Shown here piece after piece: positions 18,068-27,154 of a stretch of DNA of 64,000 nt; the stretch's first letter is position 1; every line of letters begins with the position of its first letter. A model generated the notes under the pieces. It worked only from the letters and a program-made list of their open reading frames with translations, had not been told where the DNA came from and made no database searches. The stretch covers positions 24,209 through 88,208 of the forward strand of contig JAADGH010000011.1 of NCBI GenBank assembly GCA_013152475.1, written 5' to 3'. The DNA comes from Planctomycetota bacterium (GTDB lineage Bacteria; Planctomycetota; Brocadiia; JAADGH01). The position numbers and the translations under genes are program-made.

Positions 18068-18549
18068 TCAAGGGCAAGTGCTGGACCTTCGGAGACAACA
18101 TCAACACGGACCTCATCATCCCGGCGAGGTACCTGAACACGACGGATGTCGCGGAGTTGGCGTCGCATTGCATGGAGGACGAGGACCCCGAGTTCGCACG
18201 GAAGATTTCGACCGGTGATGTGATTGTCGGCGGTGAGAACTTCGGCTGCGGCTCCTCCCGGGAGCATGCGCCCATCGCGATCAAGGGGGCCCACATCGCC
18301 TGTGTGATTGCGAAGTCCTTCGCACGGATCTTCTTTCGAAACGCCATCAACATCGGCTTGCCCATCTGCGAGTGCCCCGAGGCGGTCGACGACGCGCGGC
18401 AGGGCGATGACATCGAAGTCGATCTTGAGGGTGGAACGATCTCAAACCTGACGCGCGACAAGCACTACACGACCTCCCCGTTCCCAAACGAGATGCGCGA
18501 GATCATCGCCGCCGGCGGCTTGATGAACTTCGTCAAGAAGAACCTGTAG
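18064..18549 (+). CDS. leuD: 3-isopropylmalate dehydratase small subunit
   Basis: A 161-residue swivel-domain subunit, the length normal for the partner of the short LeuC. It starts [39 protein letters not shown] is the substrate-binding signature and [16 protein letters not shown] follows as expected. Its start codon overlaps the leuC stop by four bases, so the two subunits are translationally coupled. Confidence 0.93.
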   Translation: MIKGKCWTFGDNINTDLIIPARYLNTTDVAELASHCMEDEDPEFARKISTGDVIVGGENFGCGSSREHAPIAIKGAHIACVIAKSFARIFFRNAINIGLPICECPEAVDDARQGDDIEVDLEGGTISNLTRDKHYTTSPFPNEMREIIAAGGLMNFVKKNL

Positions 18550-18575
18550 TTCGGACGCGTCAAGGACCCGTTGCC

Positions 18576-19979
18576 ATGCTGAAGAAGCACAGCCAGTTTG
18601 TGCTCGGTTGTCTGTTCGTTGTGGACCTTATGGTCACAGCGGGCGTATGGCTCCTTGCCTATCTCATCCGCTTCCATCTCGGCATCATCCCCATCGCCAC
18701 GGTCGATGCGTATCCGGGCATACGCACCTACCTCTTGGTCTTGCCCCTTGTTCTGGTCGCCAGCGCCTTTGCGTATCATGTGGCCGGCCTCTACGTCCCC
18801 CGCCGCGAGGGGATGTTTTTTTCGGAGATTGCCGCCGTGATCCGCGGCTCGGTCATCGCCGTATTGGTCCTCATGGCCCTCAGCTATGTGATTCGTCTGG
18901 AGCCGCCGCTGTCCCGCTATGTCCTCGCGTTCTTCTTCCTGCTGAACGGCCTGCTGCTTTCCCTCGAGAGGGGCCTCGCCCGATCCCTCCTCCGAAAGGC
19001 CCGCCGGCGCGGGTGGAACCGGCGCTACGTCCTCATCGTGGGCGCGGGAAAACTGGGCCAGCGGCTCATGCAGCGGATTGAAAAGAACCCCTGGACCGGG
19101 TTCAAGGTCATCGGCTTCATCGATGACAATCCCGGCCGTCACGGCAAGGAGCTGCACGGCGTCCCCGTCCTCGGTGGAACGGAAGCCCTGCCACAGACGC
19201 TCCGAAAGCAGCCGGTGGATCAGCTTTTCATTGCACTGCCCTTCGACGAACAGCACAAGCTAAAAGAACTCCTCGACCGCATTTCCGACGAGATGGTCGA
19301 TGTGCGAATCGTACCGGACGTGTTCAGCTTTGTGACGCTCAACCCGCAGGTCGGAGACTTCGACGGCATGCCCATCCTGAGTCTGCGCGAGAGTCCGCTT
19401 CACGGGTGGCATCGCGTCATCAAACGGGCCTTCGATATGGTCTTCGCCCTGTTTGCCTTGTTCGTTCTCGCCCCGATCATGGGAATCATCTTTGTGCTGA
19501 TCAAGGCCTTCTCGCCCGGCCCGGTCCTCTACGCCCAAAAGCGCATGGGCATGGATGGAAAGATATTTCGCATGTACAAATTTCGAACGATGGAGGTCAA
19601 CGCCGAGAAGGACACCGGCCCCGTGTGGGCCAGCGAGGACGATCCACGGCGGACGCCCATCGGGGCCTTTCTGCGGAAGTACAACCTGGACGAACTGCCC
19701 CAGTTTGTGAACGTCCTCCTGGGCCACATGAGCGTCGTCGGGCCGAGGCCCGAGCGCCCCGAACTCATCAAGAAATTCCGCACGTCCATCCCCCGGTACA
19801 TGCTGCGGCACAAGATGAAGGCGGGCATGACGGGCTGGGCCCAGGTGAACGGCTGGCGGGGCGACACCTCACTCGAAAAGCGGATTCAATACGACCTGTA
19901 TTACATCGAGAACTGGTCGCTGCTCTTCGACATCTACATCGTCTTCCTGACGATTTTCAGGCGAGAGAATGCGTATTGA
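18576..19979 (+). CDS. Polyprenyl-phosphate sugar-1-phosphate transferase (WbaP/WcaJ type)
   Basis: A 467-residue enzyme that starts a surface glycan by moving a sugar-1-phosphate from a nucleotide sugar to undecaprenyl phosphate. Four N-terminal membrane helices (about 8-120) are followed by a Rossmann-like CoA-binding domain (VLIVGAGKLGQRLMQRI). A fifth hydrophobic helix (DMVFALFALFVLAPIMGIIF) leads into the catalytic domain with YKFRTMEVNAE, RKYNLDELPQFVNVL, SVVGPRPERPE and GMTGWAQVNGWRGDT. It probably provides the lipid-linked first sugar for glycosyltransferases such as those at 223-5924. It sits 26 bases after leuD with no clear promoter between. Confidence 0.93.
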   Translation: MLKKHSQFVLGCLFVVDLMVTAGVWLLAYLIRFHLGIIPIATVDAYPGIRTYLLVLPLVLVASAFAYHVAGLYVPRREGMFFSEIAAVIRGSVIAVLVLMALSYVIRLEPPLSRYVLAFFFLLNGLLLSLERGLARSLLRKARRRGWNRRYVLIVGAGKLGQRLMQRIEKNPWTGFKVIGFIDDNPGRHGKELHGVPVLGGTEALPQTLRKQPVDQLFIALPFDEQHKLKELLDRISDEMVDVRIVPDVFSFVTLNPQVGDFDGMPILSLRESPLHGWHRVIKRAFDMVFALFALFVLAPIMGIIFVLIKAFSPGPVLYAQKRMGMDGKIFRMYKFRTMEVNAEKDTGPVWASEDDPRRTPIGAFLRKYNLDELPQFVNVLLGHMSVVGPRPERPELIKKFRTSIPRYMLRHKMKAGMTGWAQVNGWRGDTSLEKRIQYDLYYIENWSLLFDIYIVFLTIFRRENAY

Positions 19980-20002
19980 GCGCCCATCCGAGGGCCCGGC
20001 AT

Positions 20003-20061
20003 CTGTAGCCGCGCCCTTGATGGGTGCGGTTTTCGCGCGGGCATAACGCCTGCGGCTACAG
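20003..20061. repeat. Inverted repeat between the sugar transferase and the par genes
   Basis: CTGTAGCCGC (20003-20012) and GCGGCTACAG (20052-20061) are perfect 10-base inverted repeats around a GC-rich interior that can pair further (GCGCCC with GGGTGCG). It lies between convergent genes and could act as a two-way terminator or be one copy of a dispersed REP-like element. There is no T-run, so a simple intrinsic terminator is less likely. Confidence 0.6.
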
Positions 20062-20083
20062 GACTTCTAATCGGGCAAGCGCC

Positions 20084-20827
20084 TTACCCCCCGCCCCCCT
20101 GAGTCTCGCTGAGTGTTTTCTCGATTCTCGTCAGGCGCTGTTCCACCCCCCGAATCCTCGTCTCGGCCCACATATAGACAATCAGCCCCATCAGGAAGAT
20201 GCAGACGATCAGGATGATCGGAAAGAGCAAACTACGCTCCTGGCCGGGGAAATCGACAGCGGCATACTCGTCCGAGTCCGGCTTCGGGAGCGTTTGCACC
20301 TCATCATCGGTCGAACCGACGTGGACATAATGTGTCTCGGCTCTCAGCTTCTCGGCCGTCACTTCCTCTTCCTCCCCACCTACACCGAGGATCTCCGTTG
20401 GCTCTTCCTCGTCCGGCTGGGCGATAGCGTCCGGAAGCGGTTGACCCTCCGTCGGCGTCTGCTGCACCACCGCCGACGGCCACTCGGGCGATGGCGGTCC
20501 CGGGGCCTGTACCTGGATCGGTCCTTCCTCCGGCGGGGGAGCCTGCGCCGTCTCCGCGACAGGCGGCGCGTCCTCGACCGCAGCCTCGGCCTCGGGAGCG
20601 GGCGGCTGCGCCGTCGGCTCGGGCGCCAATGGAGTTTCGGGGGTGGGTTCCTCCGTTTGTTCCTCGGACTGTGCCATGGAATCGAGCCACGTGGCCTGTT
20701 GCTCCGGGACCTGGGGTGGCTGGGCCTTTTCGGCTTGTTGCTCCGGCTGCGCCTCTTCTTCGTCGGCGGGTTTGGTGCGTTTGATCCACTCCAGGGGGTC
20801 CTTGCCCAATGGTTCGCGCTTAGCCAT
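20084..20827 (-). CDS. Pro/Glu-rich protein with C-terminal membrane anchor, paired with ParA
   Basis: A 247-residue protein of unknown function. The ATG at 20827 lies inside the last codons of parA (eight-base overlap) and follows a GGAGG site. A conserved-looking start, MAKREPLGKDPLEWIKRT, leads into about 170 residues of disordered Pro/Glu/Gln/Ala-rich sequence. One membrane helix follows (about 200-221, FPIILIVCIFLMGLIVYMW), then a short amphipathic tail (RGVEQRLTRIEKTLSE). The coupling suggests that it is the cargo adaptor or membrane receptor for ParA rather than a ParB, since it has no DNA-binding motif. That role is inference. Confidence 0.75.
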   Translation of the reverse strand: MAKREPLGKDPLEWIKRTKPADEEEAQPEQQAEKAQPPQVPEQQATWLDSMAQSEEQTEEPTPETPLAPEPTAQPPAPEAEAAVEDAPPVAETAQAPPPEEGPIQVQAPGPPSPEWPSAVVQQTPTEGQPLPDAIAQPDEEEPTEILGVGGEEEEVTAEKLRAETHYVHVGSTDDEVQTLPKPDSDEYAAVDFPGQERSLLFPIILIVCIFLMGLIVYMWAETRIRGVEQRLTRIEKTLSETQGGGG

Positions 20828-21629
20828 CGTTTGCCTCCATTTGCTCGTTCGTTTGTGCGGCCGACAGTCGCTCCTCCTGAGCAATAACCTCCTCCGCCAG
20901 TGCAATGTAGTCCTTCGTGCCCTGCGCCTCCGGGTCGTAGACCGTGATAGGCTTGCCGTAGCTGGGGGACTCGGCAAGTCTCACGTTCTTGTGAATCGCG
21001 GTATTGAACACGCGGTCTTCGAAGTATTGCTTGATCTTGTCGAGCACCGCCTGCGAGAGTTTGGTCCGGGCGTCGAACATGCAGGGGATAATCCCCGTGA
21101 TCTCCAATTGCCGGTTGATCCGCTTCTTCACCAGGTCCACCGTGTTGAGGAGGTGACTCATCCCCTCCAGAGCGAAGAACTCCGTTTGGAGCGGGATGAA
21201 AATCTCCCGTACCGCCGCGAGGGCGTTGAGGGTGAGGAGACCCAGAGAAGGCGGGCAGTCAACCAGAACGTAGTCGTATCGATGCAGCGAATCCGCAATG
21301 GCGTCCTTCAGGATCGTCTCGCGTCCCACCATGCCCACCAGTTGAATCTCTGCGCCGGACAGGGCGATCTCCGAGGGGACCAGTTCCAGCCCGTCGATCT
21401 CGGTCGAGCAGAGGACGCCGGCAAAGTCCGCCTCGCCCATCATGAGATGATAGATGGATCGCTCAAGGTCATGGATATTGATGCCGAAGTGGACGCTGAG
21501 GTTGGCCTGCGGATCGATGTCGATCATCAGCACCTTCCGCTCCTTCCCCGCGAGACACGCCCCCAGGTTGGCGGCGGATGTTGTCTTGCCCACTCCTCCC
21601 TTTTGGTTGATGATCGCGATGGTTCGCAT
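20820..21629 (-). CDS. parA: ParA/Soj-type partitioning ATPase
   Basis: A 269-residue Walker-type ATPase. The deviant Walker A KGGVGKTTSAANLG is at residues 10-23, DIDPQANLS is the A' motif and LVDCPPSLG is Walker B. The family forms nucleotide-dependent dimers on DNA or membrane to position chromosomes, plasmids or protein complexes. No parB and no cluster of parS sites (TGTTTCACGTGAAACA) were seen nearby, so this copy probably positions something other than the origin. It has its own promoter at 21675-21703. Confidence 0.9.
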   Translation of the reverse strand: MRTIAIINQKGGVGKTTSAANLGACLAGKERKVLMIDIDPQANLSVHFGINIHDLERSIYHLMMGEADFAGVLCSTEIDGLELVPSEIALSGAEIQLVGMVGRETILKDAIADSLHRYDYVLVDCPPSLGLLTLNALAAVREIFIPLQTEFFALEGMSHLLNTVDLVKKRINRQLEITGIIPCMFDARTKLSQAVLDKIKQYFEDRVFNTAIHKNVRLAESPSYGKPITVYDPEAQGTKDYIALAEEVIAQEERLSAAQTNEQMEANDG

Positions 21630-21674
21630 GGCTACTCACTCTCGGCTGATGGAAATCGGTGGACTGTGTGTTCA

Positions 21675-21703
21675 ATTGTAGGAGCACACGAACATAGAGT
21701 CAA
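21675..21703 (-). promoter_or_regulatory. Promoter of parA
   Basis: On the minus strand TTGACT (21698-21703), a 17-base spacer and TACAAT (21675-21680), about 40 bases upstream of the parA ATG once the transcript start is allowed for. Confidence 0.65.
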
Positions 21704-21710
21704 GAAAAAC

Positions 21711-21739
21711 TTGACAATTGGCTCGATCCTGGGCAAAAT
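21711..21739 (+). promoter_or_regulatory. Promoter of the sugar isomerase/epimerase gene
   Basis: TTGACA (21711-21716), a 17-base spacer and CAAAAT (21734-21739). It is back to back with the parA promoter. It supports the ATG at 21793 over an in-frame codon at 21718 inside the promoter. Confidence 0.6.
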
Positions 21740-21792
21740 CCCTTTCTTGGATGCAAGCGACCCGTTTCCGTTCGTCTTTTCGAGGAAAAATC

Positions 21793-22644
21793 ATGCGTCT
21801 GGGAGCACCCATTTTTGTCAAGACCGACGATCCGGATAGATTGGCGCAAGCCCATGTTGAGAAGGGCTATCGTGCGTCGTACTGCCGACTGGGCGTGAGC
21901 GCCCCACCGGAACAGGTGGAGGCCTATCGCCAGGCCTTCGCCGAACACGATGTCGTCATCGCCGAGGCAAATGCCATGTGCATAAGTATCCTCAACACCC
22001 ATGAGGCAAAGCGGCAGGAGGTGATTCAGCAGATCAAGGGAAGGCTTGCCTTTGCCGATAAAATCGGCTCCCGCTGCTGCGTCATCCACGGCGGGACGGT
22101 TCAGCCCGAAGGTTGGGGGCAGTTCACCCCGGAGAATCTTTCGCAGGATTCCTTTGACAGGATGGTCAAGGTGATCCAGGAGATTATCGACGACGTGCAA
22201 CCAAGTGAAACCCGGCTGGCGATCGAGATCGAGCCGTACACCCTGCCCGACTCGCCGCAGGTCTACCGCGATCTGATCGACACCGTCGATCGGCCGGGCT
22301 TCGGTGTGCACTTTGATCCGGTGAACACTATTATCAGCCCCAGAACGCTCGCGGAGTCGGGCCGGTGGATGCAGGAGTACTTCGACGCCGTTGGCCCATG
22401 GGTCGTGAGCTGTCACGCAAAGGACCTCATCCTCGATCGCGGTGACGGGTTTCGATACGGGTACAAGGAAGTACCCCCCGGCGAGGGATTCTTCGACTAC
22501 GAAGTGTTTGTCAAGGGCGTATCGGAACTGCCGCTGGACCCGCCCATGATGATCGAGCACCTGAAGACCGAGGAGGAATACGACGCGGCCCGCGATTTCA
22601 TTCTCGGTGTGGCCGAACGCGTCGGCGTCGACATCATGCAGTAG
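21793..22644 (+). CDS. Sugar phosphate isomerase/epimerase family protein
   Basis: A 283-residue xylose-isomerase-like TIM-barrel protein (AP endonuclease 2 family). Metal-binding and barrel signatures are present: CCVIHGGT, LAIEIEPY, GFGVHFDPVN, VVSCHAKDL and a late Glu in MMIEHL. Such enzymes isomerise or epimerise keto- and aldo-sugars or inositol derivatives. The ATG at 21793 has GAGG seven bases upstream. The next gene across the short gap is a Gfo/Idh oxidoreductase on the opposite strand, a common partner in sugar or polyol catabolism. Substrate unknown. Confidence 0.85.
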   Translation: MRLGAPIFVKTDDPDRLAQAHVEKGYRASYCRLGVSAPPEQVEAYRQAFAEHDVVIAEANAMCISILNTHEAKRQEVIQQIKGRLAFADKIGSRCCVIHGGTVQPEGWGQFTPENLSQDSFDRMVKVIQEIIDDVQPSETRLAIEIEPYTLPDSPQVYRDLIDTVDRPGFGVHFDPVNTIISPRTLAESGRWMQEYFDAVGPWVVSCHAKDLILDRGDGFRYGYKEVPPGEGFFDYEVFVKGVSELPLDPPMMIEHLKTEEEYDAARDFILGVAERVGVDIMQ

Positions 22645-22764
22645 CTGTCGCGAGCCGTCCCTTCGCCCGCGCCGCCGTGCCCGCCGACGGACGGGGCGTC
22701 TCACGCCCAATGGACGAAGGGGGCGCGCTCCAGCTCCTCCCATTGATGGGCCTTGCGCATGGGT

Positions 22765-23781
22765 CTACCCCGCCATCCCGTCGAAGTCCGCCAGCTTGAT
22801 CTTCTTGCCGGTCTTTTGGGATTCAAACGTGGCCAGGGAGATGAGCAGGGAGTTCAGGCCGTCCCGGAGCGTGGACCGCGGCGCCACCTTGCCGTCCTGG
22901 TCGCGCACCCACTGAGCGAAGTGGGCGTGGAGCTGGCGCGTCGAGTCGCCGGCGGCGGCGGGGAGTTCCACCTTGCGGGGTTTTTCGTCGTTGGAGCGCT
23001 TCACAACCAGTTCGTTCCCGCCCGCCCGGCTGACCAGCCCCTTGCTGCCGATCACATAGAAAAGGTCCCCGATGCCCGCAGCGCCGATGGAGGAGACGAG
23101 GGTCGCTGTTCGTGCGGCGTCCCCCTCGCCGTATTCGATGCAGACGGTAATGTTGTCCACGGCATCGGTATCGGTGAAGCTGTTGCGGCGCAGCGACGAA
23201 AAGACGGCTGTAGGATCCCGGCCCATGAAGAGGGAGGCGAGGTCGATGTGGTGAGAGATGACGTCATGAATGCCGCAGAAGGGATCGGGGTTGAGGAACT
23301 GCGGCTTCATCATGCCGCGCGGATGGCTGAGGAGTATCTGCACCGGATCGATCTCCCGGCAGACATCCTTCATCTCTTCACAAAACCGCATGAATCGAAT
23401 CTGGTAGCAGACCATGGCCTTGATTTTGGCCTTCTCCGCCGCCTCGGCGAGCTTGCGCCCGTCGGGGATGCTCGTGCTGAGCGGCTTCTCAACGATGAAG
23501 TGCTTGCCGCGCCTGATGGCCTCCAGGGCGATCTCGGCGTGGGTGGCGGCGTGGGTGGAGATGATCACCGTGTCGAGGTCATCGCGTTTCATCATCTCCA
23601 CATAGTCCGTGCACACCTCGACCTTGCCGTCGGCAAACTGCTCCGCTGCGGCCTTGGCCCTGTCCTCGATGATGTCACAGACGGCGATCAGCTCCAGGTC
23701 CTCGGCGCCCTCCAGGACCTTGAGATGTCCCCCCATGCCTCTGGACCCGCACCCGATCAGTGCCGTCGTGAGTTTGTTCAT
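22765..23781 (-). CDS. Gfo/Idh/MocA-family oxidoreductase
   Basis: A 338-residue NAD(P)-dependent sugar or inositol dehydrogenase. The Rossmann motif ALIGCGSRGMGGHLK is at the N-terminus, and IVEKPLSTSIPDG carries the family EKP lysine. HDVISHHIDLASLFMG fits the conserved D-x3-H region of the catalytic domain. No twin-arginine or other signal is present, so it is cytoplasmic. It overlaps the downstream end of the GHL15-like gene as ATGA and is second in that minus-strand operon's reading order. Confidence 0.9.
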   Translation of the reverse strand: MNKLTTALIGCGSRGMGGHLKVLEGAEDLELIAVCDIIEDRAKAAAEQFADGKVEVCTDYVEMMKRDDLDTVIISTHAATHAEIALEAIRRGKHFIVEKPLSTSIPDGRKLAEAAEKAKIKAMVCYQIRFMRFCEEMKDVCREIDPVQILLSHPRGMMKPQFLNPDPFCGIHDVISHHIDLASLFMGRDPTAVFSSLRRNSFTDTDAVDNITVCIEYGEGDAARTATLVSSIGAAGIGDLFYVIGSKGLVSRAGGNELVVKRSNDEKPRKVELPAAAGDSTRQLHAHFAQWVRDQDGKVAPRSTLRDGLNSLLISLATFESQKTGKKIKLADFDGMAG

Positions 23782-25046
23782 TTTTTGCCTCCGCCTTTCT
23801 TGTCCATTGTGTCTCCGCTTTTCTGTGTCACGAGAAAAATCCGGCCGTCGCGCGGTGCGACGGTCAGCTCGGCAGCCACCTCGTTACTCGTCACATCTTT
23901 CCTCGGGGCGGCGAAGGAGACGGACACCGGCTCCAGCGTGGGGTTGACAACGACCGACCCTCCGTCGTACTCCCTCTGCCACGCCCCATCGGGCCGCGCG
24001 AACGACGCCCCGCGCGGGTACCCCAGCGGGGCGTCGAACTCCTTGTACCACCAGTATTGCCCCCGGCATACGGTCTGGTAGTCGTATCCGTAGTAGCCGT
24101 CGCCCATGAGCGTGGTGCACAGCCCAAAGCGCATGCACCTCAGATTGTTCCGGGCGCGTTCCGCCTCGGCGTCGCGCTCGGCCTGCGAGAGCTTGGCCCA
24201 CTGCCACGGGTCCGATACCGCCCCCCCCCCACTGACGATGGCGGTTACCCGCGGCCTGCGGAGGATCTCGGACCAGCGGAGGTATCCCTGCATCAGATCG
24301 TTCCATCGCCCACGCCCCTTCGCAACGCGCACGACGGCGTCTTCGAGCAGGCAGCCGTTCAGATATTCAAAACCGAAGTCCAGCGGGTCCCATCCGTTGG
24401 CCATAACAATCGCCTTGCCGTCGCGCAGCTTGCTGATGCCCTCGGCGACGCGGAGCACGCCGTCCTTCCACTCCTCGTCCAGCCGCTCCTTGTCGTCGGC
24501 CCGGCGGTCGTGATTGGCGTCGAGCTTGCCGCCGTTCAGATAACTGATCTTCGCGCCGAAGGAATCGAGAAAGATACCGTCGAAGAGGGGCTGTTTCTCA
24601 AGGACCAATTTCGCCTTGTAGATCAGGTAGGCATTGAGCTTGCGCTTCGTCTGGTTGAGAAGGTTCACCCCGGGCCAGGGATGGACCGGCCTCCCTTGGG
24701 GGTCGGTGATCCACCACTCCGGTCTCATGTGCTTGTCGGTGGGGCGACCACCACGAACGGACATGTACTTCAGGATGATGATGTCGGGGTTTTTGCTCTT
24801 GATGTACTTGAGCTCCTGATGGGCGTCATACAGCACGCCCCCGACGAGGAGGTCGTACCGCGCTGCGAAATCCAGCCGTTTCCGGTTGTTCTTGAGCATC
24901 CCTCGTTGGATGCCCGAGCCATAGAAGTTTGCAATCCGGGGAAAGGACGGCCCCCTCTTGCGCCCCTTCTTCTGCGCGGCGACCGGACCCGTGCAGACAA
25001 CCATGCCGAGGATTGTGATCGGGAGAACGAGACGTTGAATCATCAT
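23778..25046 (-). CDS. Secreted glycoside-hydrolase-like protein (GHL15 type)
   Basis: A 422-residue exported protein with a signal peptide (MMIQRLVLPITILGMVVC, cleavage near PVAAQ). The body looks like a TIM-barrel putative glycosidase. LFDGIFLDSFGAKISYLNGG carries an acidic pair in the place used by the GHL15 family, and VMANGWDPLDFGFEYLNG plus SEILRRPRVTAIVSGGG resemble the same family. The C-terminal 70 residues form a small beta domain. An in-frame GTG at 25058 is a possible alternative start. Its stop overlaps the Gfo/Idh start region (ATGA), linking it to intracellular sugar oxidation. Activity is inferred only from fold-like similarity. Confidence 0.7.
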   Translation of the reverse strand: MMIQRLVLPITILGMVVCTGPVAAQKKGRKRGPSFPRIANFYGSGIQRGMLKNNRKRLDFAARYDLLVGGVLYDAHQELKYIKSKNPDIIILKYMSVRGGRPTDKHMRPEWWITDPQGRPVHPWPGVNLLNQTKRKLNAYLIYKAKLVLEKQPLFDGIFLDSFGAKISYLNGGKLDANHDRRADDKERLDEEWKDGVLRVAEGISKLRDGKAIVMANGWDPLDFGFEYLNGCLLEDAVVRVAKGRGRWNDLMQGYLRWSEILRRPRVTAIVSGGGAVSDPWQWAKLSQAERDAEAERARNNLRCMRFGLCTTLMGDGYYGYDYQTVCRGQYWWYKEFDAPLGYPRGASFARPDGAWQREYDGGSVVVNPTLEPVSVSFAAPRKDVTSNEVAAELTVAPRDGRIFLVTQKSGDTMDKKGGGKK

Positions 25047-25090
25047 TGCGATTGCCACTCAGGGAGATCTTCAACCGGCATCGGAAAGGG

Positions 25091-25120
25091 ATTATACGGC
25101 GTCTTCGGCGGATACGTCAA
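25091..25120 (-). promoter_or_regulatory. Promoter of the GHL15-like/Gfo-Idh operon
   Basis: Minus strand: TTGACG (25115-25120), an 18-base spacer and a perfect TATAAT (25091-25096), about 45 bases before the ATG at 25046. Confidence 0.65.
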
Positions 25121-25139
25121 CGAAAAAGCCTTGGTGAGG

Positions 25140-25167
25140 TTGACTTGTCTGCGGCATTCGTTATAAT
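25140..25167 (+). promoter_or_regulatory. Promoter of the gingipain-like gene
   Basis: TTGACT (25140-25145), a 16-base spacer and TATAAT (25162-25167). It lies downstream of an in-frame codon at 25046, which rules that codon out and supports the ATG at 25211. Confidence 0.7.
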
Positions 25168-25210
25168 CGGGACAGTACCCGGCTACGTATCTGCATTGGA
25201 AAGTGCTGCC

Positions 25211-27151
25211 ATGAAGACCTTGCTTCCCGTTCTTCTCCTCCTTCCCTTCTCGATTCTGGGCCGTGCGCAGGATGCCGACGAGGCGCAACAGCTGGCGCAA
25301 ATCAAGAAGGAGTACGAGGCGAAGGATTACGCCACCGTCACGCAGCTCTGCACCGAATTCATCAAGGCCCACCCCTACAACCACGACGTCCAGGCGGGGG
25401 AGATCCAGATTAAGCTCATGTGGAGTCTGCACCATCAGGACCGGCACGACGAGGCCTCGCGCGAGGCCAAGGCCTTTATCGAGCACTTCCCGGAGCACCC
25501 GCGTATCGCCGCGGCCTACTATATCCTGGGCTACGGATACGAGCAGCTCGGCGAGGTCGGCGGCTGGTATGACAAGGCGCGCGAGGCCTACCAAAAGGCC
25601 CTCGAAAACGAACGCTCCCCCGGCAGGATTCGTTCTATAAAGAAGCAGCTGGCGGAGCTGAACGAGCGGGCACAGAGCAGCGCCGTGAAGGACCGCGATC
25701 TGGTCCAGACCGATCCCGCACGGAAGGTGATCGTCAATGATCCTGTGCCGTCGGAGGAAGGCCAACCCACGAAGGCCATGCTGGGTACCTACATCATTCT
25801 GACCGACATCGCCGAGGACGATCCCTACTACGAGGCGGTCGGCAGGCTGGCAAAGCTGCGGAAGGCGAAGGAGGTGATTCGCTTTGCGCCGGGGGGCCTC
25901 GACGACGTGGCCCTGCGCCTGAAGGAGCTGGGACCGGAGTATGTCTGCGTGGTGGCCAAGCCCGAGACGATCGATATGAATATCGCCAGCCAACTCCTGG
26001 AGATGAGCACGAGACTGGATTCCGATCCCTTTCCCGATTTTCTGTTTGGTTTCATCACGGGCGCCACCGCAAAAGACGCGGTGCAGTTCGTCAAGAACAT
26101 ATCGAAGGCCGACAAGCGCCGCCTGCCGTTTCCTCGAAAGATTCTCCACATCAGCAAGTCCGGATCGTCGCGCCTGCGGACGGATGTCTTCCAGTGGGCG
26201 AAGGGTTTGTCCGTCCTGGCGCTCAGCTACGAGAACCGGGAGTTCCTGCGGCAGCACATCGATAAGATGCGGGGAAACGGCATCATCGGCATCCACGGAT
26301 CAAGCGCTACAGCGCAGGGAATCGCTGACGGACTCATGGCGGAGGACCTGGCCTCCCTCGATCTTTATCCCGCAGTGGTCTTCAGCTCCGCCGACTATAC
26401 CGGGGTCACGACCAGGGCCCTTCGCCTGTCGAACCAATTCACCAAGACGGTCACGGAGCAGGTCTCGCCGGGTTCCTCATTCTGTCTCCAGGTCCTCGGG
26501 GCGGGAGCAACGGGCTACTTCGCCTCTATCGGATCGACCTCCCCCCTCCTCTGCTCGCAGGAACTCGCCACGCTGATCCGAACCGCCGCCCCCCTCGGCC
26601 GGGTGATGAAGCACACCCACGACGGCATCGTCCTGGCCGAAGGCGAAGGCTCTCTCCGTCTGCCCTCCCTGCCAACAGGTAAGCAGCGCCCGGCCGCTAC
26701 GCCGCTGGATTGGCGAGCGCAATCGGCAGCAACACGGGTCCTCTATGGCGATCCGGCCTTCCGGCCCTTCACCCAGGGCCTGGAACCTATTTTGAAGGTA
26801 ACCACACGCCGCCGGCAGGGCAGTCTGAAGGTCTCCTGCCATCGCGCGGAAGGCGTATATGATGCGACCTTGCTCGATGCCTTTCGGACGACACCGGACG
26901 GGGAAAATACTCGGAGCAACGACCAGATCCGCTTCGTGTTTGAGCTGCCCAAAGGATTTGACAAGAACATCACGTCCATCACCGCGGCGGCCACAGACGC
27001 GGCGCTGCCTGCCGTAAAGCCCTCCTTCCTCACGTGCATGGTCGAGAAATGGGGCGGGAAGAAATTTGCTCACGTCCAGATGGACCTGCCCCCCCGCTCC
27101 ATCCGACAGGGGAGCTTCACATTCGAAATCACCCTGGGTATCGAGAAGTAG
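25211..27151 (+). CDS. Secreted TPR protein with gingipain/C25-like domain, catalytic Cys missing
   Basis: A 646-residue exported protein. The ATG at 25211 follows GGAAAG and gives a clean signal peptide (MKTLLPVLLLLPFSILG, then RAQDADEAQ). Residues 25-160 hold TPR-like helices (YYILGYGYEQLGEVGGWYDK). Residues about 185-520 resemble the caspase-like fold of C25/gingipain proteins: a candidate histidine at H362 (GIIGIHGSSA), then VVFSSADYTG where active enzymes have S-x-C-x-x-G, so D395 replaces the nucleophile. LYGDPAFRPF matches the family end motif. A beta-rich tail completes it. It may be an inactive or binding version; homology should be treated as probable, not proved. Confidence 0.65.
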   Translation: MKTLLPVLLLLPFSILGRAQDADEAQQLAQIKKEYEAKDYATVTQLCTEFIKAHPYNHDVQAGEIQIKLMWSLHHQDRHDEASREAKAFIEHFPEHPRIAAAYYILGYGYEQLGEVGGWYDKAREAYQKALENERSPGRIRSIKKQLAELNERAQSSAVKDRDLVQTDPARKVIVNDPVPSEEGQPTKAMLGTYIILTDIAEDDPYYEAVGRLAKLRKAKEVIRFAPGGLDDVALRLKELGPEYVCVVAKPETIDMNIASQLLEMSTRLDSDPFPDFLFGFITGATAKDAVQFVKNISKADKRRLPFPRKILHISKSGSSRLRTDVFQWAKGLSVLALSYENREFLRQHIDKMRGNGIIGIHGSSATAQGIADGLMAEDLASLDLYPAVVFSSADYTGVTTRALRLSNQFTKTVTEQVSPGSSFCLQVLGAGATGYFASIGSTSPLLCSQELATLIRTAAPLGRVMKHTHDGIVLAEGEGSLRLPSLPTGKQRPAATPLDWRAQSAATRVLYGDPAFRPFTQGLEPILKVTTRRRQGSLKVSCHRAEGVYDATLLDAFRTTPDGENTRSNDQIRFVFELPKGFDKNITSITAAATDAALPAVKPSFLTCMVEKWGGKKFAHVQMDLPPRSIRQGSFTFEITLGIEK

Positions 27152-27154
27152 CGA

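Noticed and set aside
20820..21710. Chromosomal parABS locus or replication origin
   Set aside because: No parB, no parS-like 16-mers and no DnaA-box cluster were seen around parA.
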